Notes: generated from the sequence alone by a model not told the origin. DNA of 64,000 bases from Bdellovibrionales bacterium RIFCSPHIGHO2_01_FULL_40_29 (GCA_001771815.1 MEPU01000009.1:1-64000), one strand, 5' to 3'; counted from the first letter of the stretch, positions 18,166-29,580 are shown. Translations and numbers: made by a program.

Positions 18166-18762
18166 TTAGAGACCAATCGATTTCTTCTTAAATGTCTTTC
18201 GAATTTGTTTGTGATTTGTCCAAGTGATAACGCTGGTTTTCAAGTTTGTTAAATTCAATGTGATTTTATAAAATACAGACTTATCTTTACCGACTTCTTG
18301 GACGATCGCATCCAATCGGCCATTAATAATAAAGTCCGCGCCAATTTGGCCACCCGGAGTTTTTTTAGTTTCTGCAGAAACTGTTCCTGTATTCTGATAA
18401 TCATACTCATCAGAAATATCTTGGCGGGCTTCTTTGTCAATAAAAGCCACTTTACCTGAATTTGTTAATTCAACTCGAACCATATCCATAATACTTTGAG
18501 TATCGATATGCTCTGAAGTTTTATTTTGCAAATTCGTAACGATAACGATTGGTAATTTTTTAGCATTCGAGATGGAGGGATGTTGAACCAATGAATCCAC
18601 CATTGCTTTAACCACAACCTGCATATCGGTTTCGGACCATTGATCATTCAATAAATTTTCTTTTGTTACATCATCATACTGACCCTTTACAAAAGCTTTC
18701 GGTCCACAAGCTGATAAACCAAAAATAGAAACCACGACTGTCGTTAAAAGCACCTTTTTCAT
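18166..18762 (-). CDS. LpoB-like penicillin-binding-protein activator
   Basis: A 198-residue lipoprotein (lipobox LSAC). The mature domain matches the LpoB group: LPIVIVTNLQNKTSEHIDTQ, RVELTNSGKVAFIDKEARQD, and GADFIINGRLDAIVQ. In E. coli LpoB spans the periplasm and stimulates PBP1b; here the disordered linker is short, so the partner may differ. It is the first gene of a pair with the COG3014 lipoprotein. The start ATG follows an AAGGAGAAC stretch. Confidence 0.88.
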   Translation of the reverse strand: MKKVLLTTVVVSIFGLSACGPKAFVKGQYDDVTKENLLNDQWSETDMQVVVKAMVDSLVQHPSISNAKKLPIVIVTNLQNKTSEHIDTQSIMDMVRVELTNSGKVAFIDKEARQDISDEYDYQNTGTVSAETKKTPGGQIGADFIINGRLDAIVQEVGKDKSVFYKITLNLTNLKTSVITWTNHKQIRKTFKKKSIGL

Positions 18763-18801
18763 AAGTTCTCCTTAATGAGGATTATCTTAACATTTAAATG
18801 A

Positions 18802-19290
18802 TTGGTTTCAAGCTCAGATCGAAATTCGAAAACAGATCCGGATCAGGACCATCTTCTCAGATATGATATTCAATGGACAGCCCAGCATATTGCTGAGGTG
18901 CAAGAGATGTCACAAATTCACAACAGTCATTCCGCCTTCAATCTCCTAAAATCAAAATTCAATCCGACGGCCGAAGAGTTTTGGCTTTTAACGCTCAACT
19001 CCGTCCTGGAACTGACTCAAACTATTTTGATTTCCAAAGGCACATTAAACCATTGTCCAGTTCATCCACGAGATCTATTTCGTGAGTGCATAAAAGCAAA
19101 TGCTTTTACCTTTATTATTGCTCACAATCACCCCAGCTTGGATGTCACTCCATCTCCAGAGGATACAAAACTAACGCAACGATTATTTAGAATCTCTAAA
19201 ATTTTAGAAATACCCATGGCCGATCACATTATTTTTACCGACAAAAATTACTTCAGCTTACGAGAGAACAACTCAATCAGCTGGAAATAA
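18802..19290 (+). CDS. RadC-like JAMM/MPN protein lacking the HhH domain
   Basis: The C-terminal MPN domain has the complete metalloprotease-type motif HNHPS-x8-D (H, H and D all present in HNHPSLDVTPSPED), preceded by ILISKGTLNHCPVHPRDLFRE, the usual RadC segment. The second Gly of the canonical HNHPSGD is Leu. The N-terminal helix-hairpin-helix half typical of full RadC is absent; only about 50 unrelated residues precede. The start is TTG at 18802 with no good ribosome site, so the beginning is uncertain. RadC's biochemical role is itself unresolved. Confidence 0.85.
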   Translation: MVSSSDRNSKTDPDQDHLLRYDIQWTAQHIAEVQEMSQIHNSHSAFNLLKSKFNPTAEEFWLLTLNSVLELTQTILISKGTLNHCPVHPRDLFRECIKANAFTFIIAHNHPSLDVTPSPEDTKLTQRLFRISKILEIPMADHIIFTDKNYFSLRENNSISWK

Positions 19291-19812
19291 ATCAACAGAA
19301 TCTTCGTTTTGACTTGGTTTTCGAATCGGCGTCACACTGATCACTTTGTTATCAGGTGATAACACAACATGAAACCCACTATTACGGGCATTTTCAATAA
19401 ACTGTCGCGCATATTCTGCCTTATCCATTTCTTCTAAGTGCTGATCCAGTTGCTGTTGATACAACTCAGATTGAATGCTCTCTGCAGGTGTGGCACTGAC
19501 TTTATCTTTCCAAATTTGCTGTTCTCGAGGAATATCTTCGGGACGAATTTTCGGCTCATCGCGCTTGATCTCCAAAGGCTTATTCAATTGGGTTTGCAGC
19601 GCGCGCTTATACGCCATCTCATCCCGCAACGCCTGTGCAGAAGTCTGTTTAATAAATTTATTAACAACTTGATCAACATCGACTGTCCTGGACTCAACAA
19701 CTGCTGTTGGCTTTCGTGATTTTAATTCAAAGAAATAAATCCCTGCGTAGACAACCAACACAGCGAAAATAACTAAATTTAAATACTCACTGATTTTCTT
19801 TAACACAGTCAC
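19273..19812 (-). CDS. Single-pass membrane protein, unknown
   Basis: 179 residues: an N-terminal transmembrane segment (LVIFAVLVVYAGIYFF, about 13-28) followed by a long, charged, probably helical periplasmic part, ending in a strand-rich NSGFHVVLSPDNKVISVTPIR. I do not recognise it. Start codon GTG at 19812 or 19806, both without a strong ribosome site. It follows the mreB/sigma-like/kinase genes by 69 bp on the same strand, so it may belong to the same transcript. Its 3' end overlaps the RadC-like gene by 18 bp. Confidence 0.65.
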   Translation of the reverse strand: MTVLKKISEYLNLVIFAVLVVYAGIYFFELKSRKPTAVVESRTVDVDQVVNKFIKQTSAQALRDEMAYKRALQTQLNKPLEIKRDEPKIRPEDIPREQQIWKDKVSATPAESIQSELYQQQLDQHLEEMDKAEYARQFIENARNSGFHVVLSPDNKVISVTPIRKPSQNEDSVDLFPAD

Positions 19813-19881
19813 AGTATCGGCTGTTCACAGTGTTATTTTGAGTGTCTTTTGTCATTTTCATCTCATTCTGAGACAAACGGC

Positions 19882-21822
19882 CTACTTTTTCAGGGGATGA
19901 ACTGGAATTATCAATGTAAACTCAGTACCAATGCCTTTTTGTGAACGAACTTGTATTTCACCACCATGATTCTGAATAATTCCATAGGATATGCTCAGAC
20001 CCAGCCCCGTTCCCTGACCAATGCCTTTTGTTGTAAAGAATGGTTCAAAAATTTTTTCTAAAACTTCACTATCCATTCCTGCTCCACTATCTTGAATCGA
20101 AATTTGTACCCGACCAGATCGATCATTCGACGCTTTAATTGGCAAAGTGGATATCCAAATCTGACCTGTTCCATTGATTGCCTGAACAGCATTCGATAAA
20201 ATATTCATTAGAACCTGATTGATCTGCGAAGCAAAACATAAAACTTTAGGAATAGGCTCATACTGTTTAGTAATCTGAATTCGATTCTTAATTTCACCTT
20301 GCAGCAATTCCAAAGTTGTATCCAGCGATTCGCGCAAATCAATTTCTTTAAGCTGTGCTTCTTCAAGACGAGAAAAATTTCTAAGCCCTAGCACAATATC
20401 TTTTGTTCGTTGAGCACCCTCTTGACAGGATTTAATCAAGCGAGGCAAGTCCGTTTTTATAAACTCATAGTCGAGACGTTTTTTTAGTTGTTGAATTTCG
20501 CTTGGATTTTTTTCTGCTTCTTCAATGAGGGTGAAGAGTTTTTCTGTGTATTCTCGGAGATATGTTGTGTTGCTATAAATAAATCCGATCGGATTGTTCA
20601 ACTCATGAGCCACTCCGGCAACCAATTGTCCTAGGCTGGTCATTTTAGCAGAATGAACGAGTTTTGTTTGAGCTTCTTTTAACTCGCTGTTTGATAATTC
20701 AAGTTCTTTGAATTTTTTCTTCAAATCATTTCGCGTTTGGAAAATTTTCAGACTCATCTCATTAAAAGCAACAGTCAGCTGGCCAATTTCTGTATTATTT
20801 TTAACTGGCAATTGAACAAGGCTTTCTGTTTTCTCAAAGGATTTTAAACTTTGAATAAGCTCATGAATGGGTTTTAAAAACCAATCTGCGCTGACAAGAA
20901 TCGTGACGATCAAAAAAAGTATAACAACCGAAATCACAGTCAAGAATGCGATGTTAACATTTTTAAGAACTGCCTGCGCTTCTTTTTTTGTTGTCCCTAA
21001 CGCGACATAAAAATTGGAACGATCCCATGTGATTGGATAGAGAACAAATCCATACGGTTGAACAGGTGTAGACACTTCAAAGAATCGTTCAGATTCGGTC
21101 GCCTTAAGAATAGAATTGATATAATCTTTTGGAATCGATTTAAATTCTTTTTGTGTGGCAGCAATAACCTGACCCGTATCACGTACTAAAAAAGCTTCCA
21201 ATTTCAGACGATTTTTGACTTTCATTAAAAAAGGGTCTTTTAGATCTAACGTTTGTTCAACGTAACCAACAACTTTACCGCTATTTGAAACAATCTTTGA
21301 AAAAAGAATAAGTGATACTTTTTTGCCTTCTGGATAATCAGCCAACCCCAGATTGGGTTTTTCTTTCAGGTGATTCAGGTATTTTTCATTTAACAAAATT
21401 TTTCCGACTTGAGTGAACGAGCGAATAACATTTTTATAATCCTTAAAGACCGACGAAACAAGTCTTCCATCACGATCATAAAATGACAACGACGTGGCGA
21501 TACCTTTTTCAATCCAAGCCATCGACATCTCTCGTATAGCTGTGCTATCGGACACCGAAAGATTATAGATTAAATGTGGATTGCGAACGTAACCATCACG
21601 ACTCAACATAAACTGAGTGAAATAATCAGAAATCATCACTTCAATTTCACGACCATTGCCACTAAGGCGCTGAGCCAGTTCGTTATTGATTGCTTTTTCA
21701 AATTTAAGCAAGGAGTACCAGGCAACAAAGGCCAGAGGAATAATCGAAAATAGAAAAAACCAGATAACTAGAATAGATCTCAGGGATCGAAACGGCTTCG
21801 CCTTGCCCTTTGAATCAGTCAC
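19882..21822 (-). CDS. Membrane sensor histidine kinase
   Basis: An N-terminal membrane segment (about 20-40), a periplasmic Cache-like sensor domain of about 240 residues, a second membrane segment near 295-317, then HAMP, a coiled coil, and a HisKA domain with phospho-acceptor His in AHELNNPIGF (about 411, counting from a TTG at 21837). The ATPase domain shows N, DSGAGM, FFTTKGIGQGTGLGLSIS. I prefer the GTG start at 21822, which overlaps the stop of the upstream gene. It has no adjacent response regulator. It sits directly after the sigma-like membrane fusion, suggesting a shared pathway. Confidence 0.9.
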   Translation of the reverse strand: MTDSKGKAKPFRSLRSILVIWFFLFSIIPLAFVAWYSLLKFEKAINNELAQRLSGNGREIEVMISDYFTQFMLSRDGYVRNPHLIYNLSVSDSTAIREMSMAWIEKGIATSLSFYDRDGRLVSSVFKDYKNVIRSFTQVGKILLNEKYLNHLKEKPNLGLADYPEGKKVSLILFSKIVSNSGKVVGYVEQTLDLKDPFLMKVKNRLKLEAFLVRDTGQVIAATQKEFKSIPKDYINSILKATESERFFEVSTPVQPYGFVLYPITWDRSNFYVALGTTKKEAQAVLKNVNIAFLTVISVVILFLIVTILVSADWFLKPIHELIQSLKSFEKTESLVQLPVKNNTEIGQLTVAFNEMSLKIFQTRNDLKKKFKELELSNSELKEAQTKLVHSAKMTSLGQLVAGVAHELNNPIGFIYSNTTYLREYTEKLFTLIEEAEKNPSEIQQLKKRLDYEFIKTDLPRLIKSCQEGAQRTKDIVLGLRNFSRLEEAQLKEIDLRESLDTTLELLQGEIKNRIQITKQYEPIPKVLCFASQINQVLMNILSNAVQAINGTGQIWISTLPIKASNDRSGRVQISIQDSGAGMDSEVLEKIFEPFFTTKGIGQGTGLGLSISYGIIQNHGGEIQVRSQKGIGTEFTLIIPVHPLKK

Positions 21823-23131
21823 CTTCTTTAACCTCAAGAATCATTCGCTTGAAGCCATTCGGCATAATTCGCGGATGATTTTCAAATTGAATACTGAGCG
21901 GCCCAAACTTGGATAAGAAGTTTTTAACTTCATCCACATTTTCAGTCGGTATAGTCACATGATAATAAGATACTTTTGTCGATTTTCTCCAACCCAGTTC
22001 GACTTCTCCGGCTTTTTTCCCACCCAAAGAAACAATCTTCTCGGTTATTCGACCAGTCACAGTATCAATATCAGAAACAGCAATCGACGCCCGATAAAGC
22101 CCACCATGACGTTCCATTTTTTCAGGGCTGACAACAGCTAAACTTTTTGTTGGTTTTTGTGTACTCACAGACGACGGCAATTCCGCCTTTGGTTTTTCTT
22201 TCGTCGCACCAACCGGCATTTCATTGAGATTTATTGCTGGAGTGCCATTTTCTTCAATAGTCATGGTATTTTCAACAAGGTGCGGCTGGCTATTAACCTC
22301 TATCATCTTGATGGAGTTGTCGCCCCACTTTAAAGGTGACCTAGAAAAGGATATGGGCCGAACCGTTACAAAAATCAAAACCAGAATTGATGCCGCTGTT
22401 AAAGAATACATTATTTTTTTATTTTGTAAAAATGGAGCCACTAAAATAGAAACCACCGCATCTTGACGAGGCATCTCACTGACAAATTGAAAAGGCTCGG
22501 TTGGCTTCAAATCCATTTGAAGCAATCCACGCAGTTCATCGATTATTTTCAAGTATCTTTTCTGAAGTTGCACGAGCTGCGGATAAAGAGCCAAACCTTC
22601 CTGTACAGAATCATGGTCTTTCTTGGACAAAATATTCAAACAATACTCGACTAAATTTTCATTTGTAAAAAAGTAAGAAACTTTTTTGTCGACCACTTTT
22701 CGAAATTTAAACTCAACTTGTGGCTCAGGATTTTTAACATCTGCTTGAGCCACATTCTTAAATGCTTGGTTTATCAGAAATCGCACTCTCTCTGTTGAGA
22801 TTCTAAGTAATTTTGCAATTTCATCAATCGTGAGTTCAAAAATAATTAACCCAATAATAACAAGTAAGTGTTGCTTCAATGATTTTTGATAAAACTGATC
22901 CCAATTGTCTAAGCTGTAGTTTTCAAAGCTACCAAAGGGTTGGCCTGAACGAACAGCCCGCGTTTTAAGAAATAGACTTTCTAATTTTAAGAAAACATTT
23001 TCTGCATAGTCATCGGTATTTTTTCGAGGCACTTCCGACAAAGTGATATGATAAATATCAGAGGCTTGTGATGAATTTGGATACAGCAAATGTGTTGCTA
23101 TCCAAAGTCGCTGGTCAGTTATTTTTATCAT
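21815..23131 (-). CDS. Sigma-like HTH / anti-sigma-like / membrane / DUF4349-like fusion
   Basis: 438 residues with an unusual order. The first 125 look like the end of an ECF sigma factor: a helix-turn-helix at about 98-122 (LTIDEIAKLLRISTERVRFLI). A helical part at about 155-205 resembles an anti-sigma N-terminus but lacks zinc ligands. One transmembrane segment lies at about 240-258. The last 100 residues are periplasmic and resemble DUF4349 (GLYRASIAVSDIDTVTGRI, VSYYHVTIPTENVDEVKNFL). I infer a membrane-tethered regulator. It starts 9 bp after mreB with no visible ribosome site and overlaps the kinase gene, so coupling is likely. Sigma activity is not shown. Confidence 0.72.
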   Translation of the reverse strand: MIKITDQRLWIATHLLYPNSSQASDIYHITLSEVPRKNTDDYAENVFLKLESLFLKTRAVRSGQPFGSFENYSLDNWDQFYQKSLKQHLLVIIGLIIFELTIDEIAKLLRISTERVRFLINQAFKNVAQADVKNPEPQVEFKFRKVVDKKVSYFFTNENLVEYCLNILSKKDHDSVQEGLALYPQLVQLQKRYLKIIDELRGLLQMDLKPTEPFQFVSEMPRQDAVVSILVAPFLQNKKIMYSLTAASILVLIFVTVRPISFSRSPLKWGDNSIKMIEVNSQPHLVENTMTIEENGTPAINLNEMPVGATKEKPKAELPSSVSTQKPTKSLAVVSPEKMERHGGLYRASIAVSDIDTVTGRITEKIVSLGGKKAGEVELGWRKSTKVSYYHVTIPTENVDEVKNFLSKFGPLSIQFENHPRIMPNGFKRMILEVKEGD

Positions 23132-23140
23132 TTAAATATA

Positions 23141-24187
<1,047 letters not shown>

Positions 24188-24275
24188 CTAAAATACTAGA
24201 GAATTATGAATTACCTCGTCAATGCAGATATTTAACGCAAGCTGACAATAATCAGCTTGCGAAAATTTATAAGAG

Positions 24276-25367
24276 CTATCTTGGTGAGCAGGTGACATCA
24301 ACATTATTTCCATAATCGCTGATCACTAACTGAACTTTTTCCTTCAAGTAACCAGAGGCCTGCACAGTCACATCACCAGCAACACCCGTCGCAGTGATTT
24401 GGACTCGATCATTTTGGATAGTCATCATCAATTGACTAGCCAATTCTACGTCGTCTCCAACAAGATCCATGTTGTACGGCAATGAGAGATCAATATCTTC
24501 CTTATAAAATCCTAAATTTGAAGTCCCTTTACACACATACTTAGAAACTGGTCTTGCAGAAGCAATTCGTTTAAATTCTCCTAGACCTTTACAAGCAACT
24601 TTATATCTCATTGTTGTCACTCCATCGTCGCTATCGGCTTCCAAACGCACGATCTGACCCGCAAATCCGGACTTCTTCATTTCAATTTCTTTATTTAATC
24701 CTCGATTCGAAAGAGTAATCGTGTCTGCAGTGCCCTTGAGACTTGCAGGAGTAAATGTCATTTTTGTGTCACCAAAATGTCCAATATCAAAAATATGCGA
24801 AAAAATACTTCGCAATGAAATTGTCGATTTTGTGCGCGAATCTACGATCGCAGATGCCGTAATTGCGCCCGTACCACGATGTGTTTGAATCCATTTTCCT
24901 TGTTTTACACGAGATGCTTCGAATTCACATTGAACCTCGCGAAAGTTTGGATCCAGCGGTTGCTGAGTAATTGGGTTCAGCGGTTGACCTGGTAATACAT
25001 TTTGACCGACACCCTGACAGCGCTGCTGTAAAACAGCATTCATTCCCTGTTGGCCACATCTTTCAAAAGAGTTCAATGCAGCACGAACGTTCTGACACAT
25101 TGTTGTTATATCTGTAAACTGAATCGGCGTTGAAGCACATTGCTGGTTATTCCATCCGATTGAAAAGCAGGTCATGGAATTGGCAGTGATATCGCAATAA
25201 TTATTCTGATCAACACCATTAAAGCTTTGGGCATTCACCCGACCTTGTGGAACTCCCACTGGATTTGCGATGACTTCTTTCTTGCCACCATCGCCTCCGC
25301 CACCATCACATGCTGACAGCACCAACATCATTGCAGTAATAACAACTTGAGATAATTTTGTTTTCAT
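24276..25367 (-). CDS. Lipoprotein, unknown (Gly-rich start)
   Basis: 363 residues with a lipoprotein signal (lipobox LSAC) followed by DGGGGDGG, a flexible linker of the kind common on outer-membrane lipoproteins. The N-terminal half is Cys-rich (YCDITANSMTC, QQCASTP, ERCGQQG, QRCQG), which suggests disulfides; the C-terminal half looks strand-rich. Not recognised. The ATG has GAGGAG six bases upstream, so it is well expressed. It is monocistronic by spacing and divergent from a membrane-protein gene. Confidence 0.75.
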   Translation of the reverse strand: MKTKLSQVVITAMMLVLSACDGGGGDGGKKEVIANPVGVPQGRVNAQSFNGVDQNNYCDITANSMTCFSIGWNNQQCASTPIQFTDITTMCQNVRAALNSFERCGQQGMNAVLQQRCQGVGQNVLPGQPLNPITQQPLDPNFREVQCEFEASRVKQGKWIQTHRGTGAITASAIVDSRTKSTISLRSIFSHIFDIGHFGDTKMTFTPASLKGTADTITLSNRGLNKEIEMKKSGFAGQIVRLEADSDDGVTTMRYKVACKGLGEFKRIASARPVSKYVCKGTSNLGFYKEDIDLSLPYNMDLVGDDVELASQLMMTIQNDRVQITATGVAGDVTVQASGYLKEKVQLVISDYGNNVDVTCSPR

Positions 25368-25430
25368 AGCGCACTCCTCGGGTAACGAAATAAAATACTC
25401 CGATCAGTGTTACAGCAGAAATAGAGCCAA

Positions 25431-26231
25431 GTGATTTTAAAACCATATTCTTTTGTATTGGATTTGAAGCATTTCAAAGTGTCGAAGTTTTTTACACCGT
25501 TCAAAATTTGTTTCAAAATAGGACTATTTGCTCTTCTTTTGCTTTTGGAGACAAATTTATTTAACATCACCTCACTTCACTCCGACAAGTTACCCGTGGA
25601 CGCAATATACATATTACTTGGATATATTTTTAATCTGACCTTACTTGGCGCTGCTGCGCATTTTTGTTTTAAGTTCTTACAATTGAGAAAAAAATCCGGA
25701 CAAAAGAATCAAATTTTGAACTTAAATGCCAAGCTCTCGATGATACGAATGTCTTTAAAAGCAAAAATTAAAACAAAATCCTATAGATATCGAGCACTTT
25801 TCAAAACAACTGTGACCTCTGGCGATCCTGTCGATATCGCTCTGAATGATTTGATCAATCTGAATCTAGATACCGGTGAAGATTTTCAACGTTATTTTGA
25901 TCTTTCAAAACGCATAAATTCACTGCTTATCGCCGAGCGCGCTTCTGAAAGTCCTGAATCAAAAAAAGAGAATCAAAAAGATGATTCCCATATTGGTAAA
26001 GAAGATTTCATGGGTACCGACTTCAAAAATGAAATCTCCATACTGAGACATATAAAAGAAATGGTTGAGATCTCAAGCCATCTAAATAAAAGAATTGAAG
26101 CCTACAATCAGGCAAATGTAAAAAACCCCATTCCCCAAGTCAATATTCTGACTTTTCATTCATTGATTGAGGTTAATCGTGTTTTCAGGAATGAAACCGA
26201 TGAAAATTCAAAACTGATTCACGCTGCCTAA
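25431..26231 (+). CDS. Membrane protein with two N-terminal spans, unknown
   Basis: 266 residues from a GTG at 25431; the true start may be later. Two membrane segments (IGLFALLLLLETNLF, YILLGYIFNLTLLGAAAHF) are followed by a charged helical domain. The C-terminus, EAYNQANVKNPIPQVNILTF, faintly recalls LemA proteins (YN...P...), but the rest does not, so I do not assign it. The stop touches the stop of the convergent DUF2147 gene. Confidence 0.6.
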   Translation: MILKPYSFVLDLKHFKVSKFFTPFKICFKIGLFALLLLLETNLFNITSLHSDKLPVDAIYILLGYIFNLTLLGAAAHFCFKFLQLRKKSGQKNQILNLNAKLSMIRMSLKAKIKTKSYRYRALFKTTVTSGDPVDIALNDLINLNLDTGEDFQRYFDLSKRINSLLIAERASESPESKKENQKDDSHIGKEDFMGTDFKNEISILRHIKEMVEISSHLNKRIEAYNQANVKNPIPQVNILTFHSLIEVNRVFRNETDENSKLIHAA

Positions 26232-26660
26232 TTAAGGAGTCGTTCGAGTCCATTCTTCTGTTCGACCGAGAAGTGAAAAACCGACATACCCACGCAATTT
26301 CATTTTGTTTTCATCAACAAGCTTGATCCAGCCGCTGTATGTTTTTCCGGATTTGGCATCATAAACAGTTCCATCAACCCATTTGTTTTCATTTTTATGC
26401 TTCACAAATCCCTTTAAAAAAACAAGATTCAGCAATGGGCGCGACTGTAACGATTCGTCAGGGTTTTTATCATCACGCACTGCCACACCAGCTTTATCGT
26501 TCGGTTCTTTCAGCCACACAAGTTTACCTTCTAACGTTTCGCCGGCCTGATAAATTTCAACTTTTGCAGATTCATCTGCTACCAACCAAATTCCAATAGG
26601 AGATAACGATTGCGCATACGTTACAGATGAGAACATGAATAGCATGAGTGCAAATTTCAT
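26232..26660 (-). CDS. DUF2147 secreted protein
   Basis: 142 residues with a short signal peptide. The mature part shows the DUF2147 pattern: PIGIWLVADESAKVEIYQ, GKLVWLKEPND, the LLNLVFLKGF core and DAKSGKTYSGWIKL. This is a lipocalin-like small periplasmic fold with unknown ligand. It stands alone between two unrelated genes. Confidence 0.85.
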   Translation of the reverse strand: MKFALMLFMFSSVTYAQSLSPIGIWLVADESAKVEIYQAGETLEGKLVWLKEPNDKAGVAVRDDKNPDESLQSRPLLNLVFLKGFVKHKNENKWVDGTVYDAKSGKTYSGWIKLVDENKMKLRGYVGFSLLGRTEEWTRTTP

Positions 26661-26733
26661 AAATAAATCCTGTCTTTAAAAATGATTGTTTCTAATCATT
26701 AAAATACTTTAAAAACTTATGAAGGTCATGACA

Positions 26734-27549
26734 TTAATGAATTTTAGGATTGGTTGTTAGATCAAAAAGACTCATATCGAAGTAAAATGTTTTTCCCTGG
26801 TATTGGTACTTAAAACATCCATCCTTATTCGCACTGATATTAAATCCAGCTCCCCACCAAAAATATCCAGGAACCTCTCCTAAAGTATTGGCGTAATTTT
26901 GATCTTTTGCATAGTACACATTCGCAGTATAGGGCACCTTAATATCACCGATCAGGTTTCGGGTAAAATGTCGCCATTGCAAATAGGGATCACTCACCAA
27001 AGATTTGTCTTTATTGCTCAGCTTAAGTTGTTCGGCTGTATGATAAACTATTTTAACTGTTGGATCTTGAAAAATCTCGCTGTACATTTGTGAAAAATTT
27101 GTGACTGGAAACTTGCTGTATTTTTCTTTATACTTTTTTGTCGGTATCAAATAGTGCGAATGACCCATATCCGGGAAAATAATAGCATCAGCATATTTGT
27201 GTTTTAATGCTTGTTCAATATGAGCTTGTATTGCATGTATGAAACTCATAGAAACAACAACATCGCCCCCATTGTATTCCGTGTACGGAAGCTTTATTCT
27301 TTCTGATTGAGCATCATAGTAGGCTCTTTTGTCTAATCGTTTTTGACCCAAGTAAACTGATTGGAAAGCCTTCATGACATCTGCTAAAGACATATCCCAA
27401 TGAAAATCATTTTCATAAAGAATCTCTTGTTTATCTGTCTGAACGGAGCAACGCTGAGAAATTTCAGCAAGTGTATTGAGGTTACCAGCTAGAGACACTT
27501 GAGACAGTACTGAAGTAGCTACAAAAAATGATAAAACTAATTTTTTCAT
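26734..27549 (-). CDS. Secreted protein, unknown
   Basis: About 271 residues with a signal peptide (KKLVLSFFVATSVLSQVSLA). I chose the ATG at 27549, which gives a classic MKK signal; the ATG at 27561 is possible. The mature part holds several His residues (PDMGHSHYLIP, WRHFTRN) that might bind a metal, and ends in a compact Tyr-rich region. Not recognised; no neighbour suggests a role. Confidence 0.7.
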   Translation of the reverse strand: MKKLVLSFFVATSVLSQVSLAGNLNTLAEISQRCSVQTDKQEILYENDFHWDMSLADVMKAFQSVYLGQKRLDKRAYYDAQSERIKLPYTEYNGGDVVVSMSFIHAIQAHIEQALKHKYADAIIFPDMGHSHYLIPTKKYKEKYSKFPVTNFSQMYSEIFQDPTVKIVYHTAEQLKLSNKDKSLVSDPYLQWRHFTRNLIGDIKVPYTANVYYAKDQNYANTLGEVPGYFWWGAGFNISANKDGCFKYQYQGKTFYFDMSLFDLTTNPKIH

Positions 27550-27660
27550 ATCCACTGCCATTTCAACTTTGATACCAATCCATTGATTACTGTGGGCATT
27601 TTAAAAGTTCAAACTGTCGAGTCCCTTGACAGTTCAGCATTTTTTTAGCTCAATAACCTC

Positions 27661-28143
27661 ATGAAAAAAACACTTGTTATTATCATTCTTTTGATCCCAT
27701 CAATAGCCATCATCATTGGTCAACTTGGATTGCTTTCGGGCCGAGTACCAAAAGACCTCGGTGTTCGTGATGGAAAGTTGAAACCACCTTCTAAAACTCC
27801 GAACAGTGTTTCCAGTCAAGCCCATTTGCACTCGAATTCAGAGTACGACACAGAATATGCTCAAATGAATGCGTTTCCCATGACTGGTTCGGTTGCCGAG
27901 GCAAAAGCTCGTCTCAAGCAGGTGATTTTACAGCAACCAGAATCAAAACTTATTGAAGAGACCGAGGACTATCTACGCTACGAATTCACCACACGTCTGA
28001 TGAAGTATGTGGATGATGTAGAGTTTTACTTTTCAAAGGATGAAAAGAAAATCCACTTTAGATCCGCATCTCGCCTTGGTCGAAAAGACTTTGGGAAAAA
28101 TCGATCCCGTCTTGAACAGATTGATTTGTTATTTAGAAACTAG
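27661..28143 (+). CDS. DUF1499 family protein
   Basis: 160 residues with an N-terminal membrane anchor ([18 protein letters not shown]). The DUF1499 signature follows: [20 protein letters not shown] and, later, [21 protein letters not shown] plus [13 protein letters not shown]. Function unknown. It overlaps the convergent chemoreceptor gene by 15 bp. Confidence 0.88.
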   Translation: MKKTLVIIILLIPSIAIIIGQLGLLSGRVPKDLGVRDGKLKPPSKTPNSVSSQAHLHSNSEYDTEYAQMNAFPMTGSVAEAKARLKQVILQQPESKLIEETEDYLRYEFTTRLMKYVDDVEFYFSKDEKKIHFRSASRLGRKDFGKNRSRLEQIDLLFRN

Positions 28144-29580
28144 CTGCCCCTGTCCTTGAATTGCTTGTGAGAGTTGGGCGACGGCCTGTTGAAGACTGCT
28201 GGAATGCAAATCCAAATCTTCACTGTACGTTCCGAGTTGATCAGATATTTTTAAGTTGGATTTGCATTCTGATTCAACTTCTTGAACTGCGGTGGAAATT
28301 TGCTGAATTTCAGTTGACTGTTTTTCTGAACTGCTTGAAACATCATTGACCAAATCATTCACTTTGTTGACCGATGCAATAATATCTTTGAATACAACGG
28401 CAGCTTTATCTGCTAATCCGGCTCCTTTTTCAGCTGATTCAACATTCTCTTTAATCAAAACATGAATCTCATTAGTTGCGGTTGCAGATCGTTGAGCCAG
28501 ACTACGGACGGCCTCGGCAACGACAGCAAATCCTTTTCCATGTTCACCAGCTCGAGCCGCTTCGACTGCGGCATTCAGCGCCAATAGATTTGTTTGAAAT
28601 GCAATATCGTCAATCAACTGACTAATTTCATTAATTTTGCTGGCACTATTTCTAATTTCACCCATAGCATGGGTTAGGTCGCTGATCTCTTGTCCGCCAC
28701 GCTGTGCAGTTCGAGTGCTTTCTTGGGTGAACTGCAAGGCCACCTTGGCGTGTTCAGTATTCTGAGACGTCATTCCAATAAGATTCCTTACTGATTCGGC
28801 AGTGGCCACAAGTCTTGATGTGATTGTTTTTGAATTTTCTGATAACTCTGATCCAGAGGACATCAAGGTTTGGCTTGTTCCAAAAACTTTCTGACACGAA
28901 TTTTCAAGACTTTTTACAACAACTCGAATTTGTCGATCGACCTGGATCATAATAAAAGTCAAAAGTCCAAAACCGATAATCACACCCAAAGGCAAACCAC
29001 CACTAGCCGAGTAAAATGTTGCGCGCGATGAACGCGATTGAATCGAAAGAGATTTCTCTAAGGACTGGTTCAGTTCAAGCAAAGATTGATCAACAAGACT
29101 GCGAATTTGATTGGCAATACTCATGCTTTTGCTGGACTTGAATCCCTGTACAAATTGTTCTTGAGTGATCAAAGCTCGGGTGAGTTTTTTACGATTTAAC
29201 ATAGTTTCTACCACTGGACCTTCAATCCACTCAGCCTTCAGCTCGCGAATCTTTTTTAAACGCTCCTGCAAAATAGGTTCATTCAGCAACATAGCGTCGA
29301 GATCACGCCCCTGTTGTTCGAATTTGCCCTCGGCCGCATTGAACGGTTCCAAATAGACATCTTCTCCGCTGAGTAAGTAGCCTCGGATTCCAGTTTCCAT
29401 ATCAACCATGATCGTCAGTAAATTAGAAAATCCTTGAATGACCTTTGTATCATTACCAACCTGAGTTTGAGCGGCTTCAGTGCTTTTAAGATTGAAAGCC
29501 ACTATCAAACTGACAGCTAAACACAGTAATGCCCAAATTCCACTTGCTAGAAAAATTTTGTATTTTAAACTCAATTTCAT
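28129..29580 (-). CDS. Methyl-accepting chemotaxis protein with CHASE3-like sensor
   Basis: Chemoreceptor of 483 residues: membrane segment at about 10-30, CHASE3-like periplasmic domain ([20 protein letters not shown]) to about 185, second membrane segment, then the signalling hairpin whose tip, [20 protein letters not shown], is near perfect. The methylation helices flank it. It lacks an obvious HAMP domain between membrane and signalling parts. No che genes are adjacent, so it works with a distant cluster. An inverted repeat lies in its leader (29597-29631). Confidence 0.95.
   Translation of the reverse strand: MKLSLKYKIFLASGIWALLCLAVSLIVAFNLKSTEAAQTQVGNDTKVIQGFSNLLTIMVDMETGIRGYLLSGEDVYLEPFNAAEGKFEQQGRDLDAMLLNEPILQERLKKIRELKAEWIEGPVVETMLNRKKLTRALITQEQFVQGFKSSKSMSIANQIRSLVDQSLLELNQSLEKSLSIQSRSSRATFYSASGGLPLGVIIGFGLLTFIMIQVDRQIRVVVKSLENSCQKVFGTSQTLMSSGSELSENSKTITSRLVATAESVRNLIGMTSQNTEHAKVALQFTQESTRTAQRGGQEISDLTHAMGEIRNSASKINEISQLIDDIAFQTNLLALNAAVEAARAGEHGKGFAVVAEAVRSLAQRSATATNEIHVLIKENVESAEKGAGLADKAAVVFKDIIASVNKVNDLVNDVSSSSEKQSTEIQQISTAVQEVESECKSNLKISDQLGTYSEDLDLHSSSLQQAVAQLSQAIQGQGQLVSK

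Noticed and set aside
25431-26231. LemA family for the membrane protein
   Set aside because: Only a short YN...P segment agrees; the membrane layout with two spans and the long charged middle do not fit.
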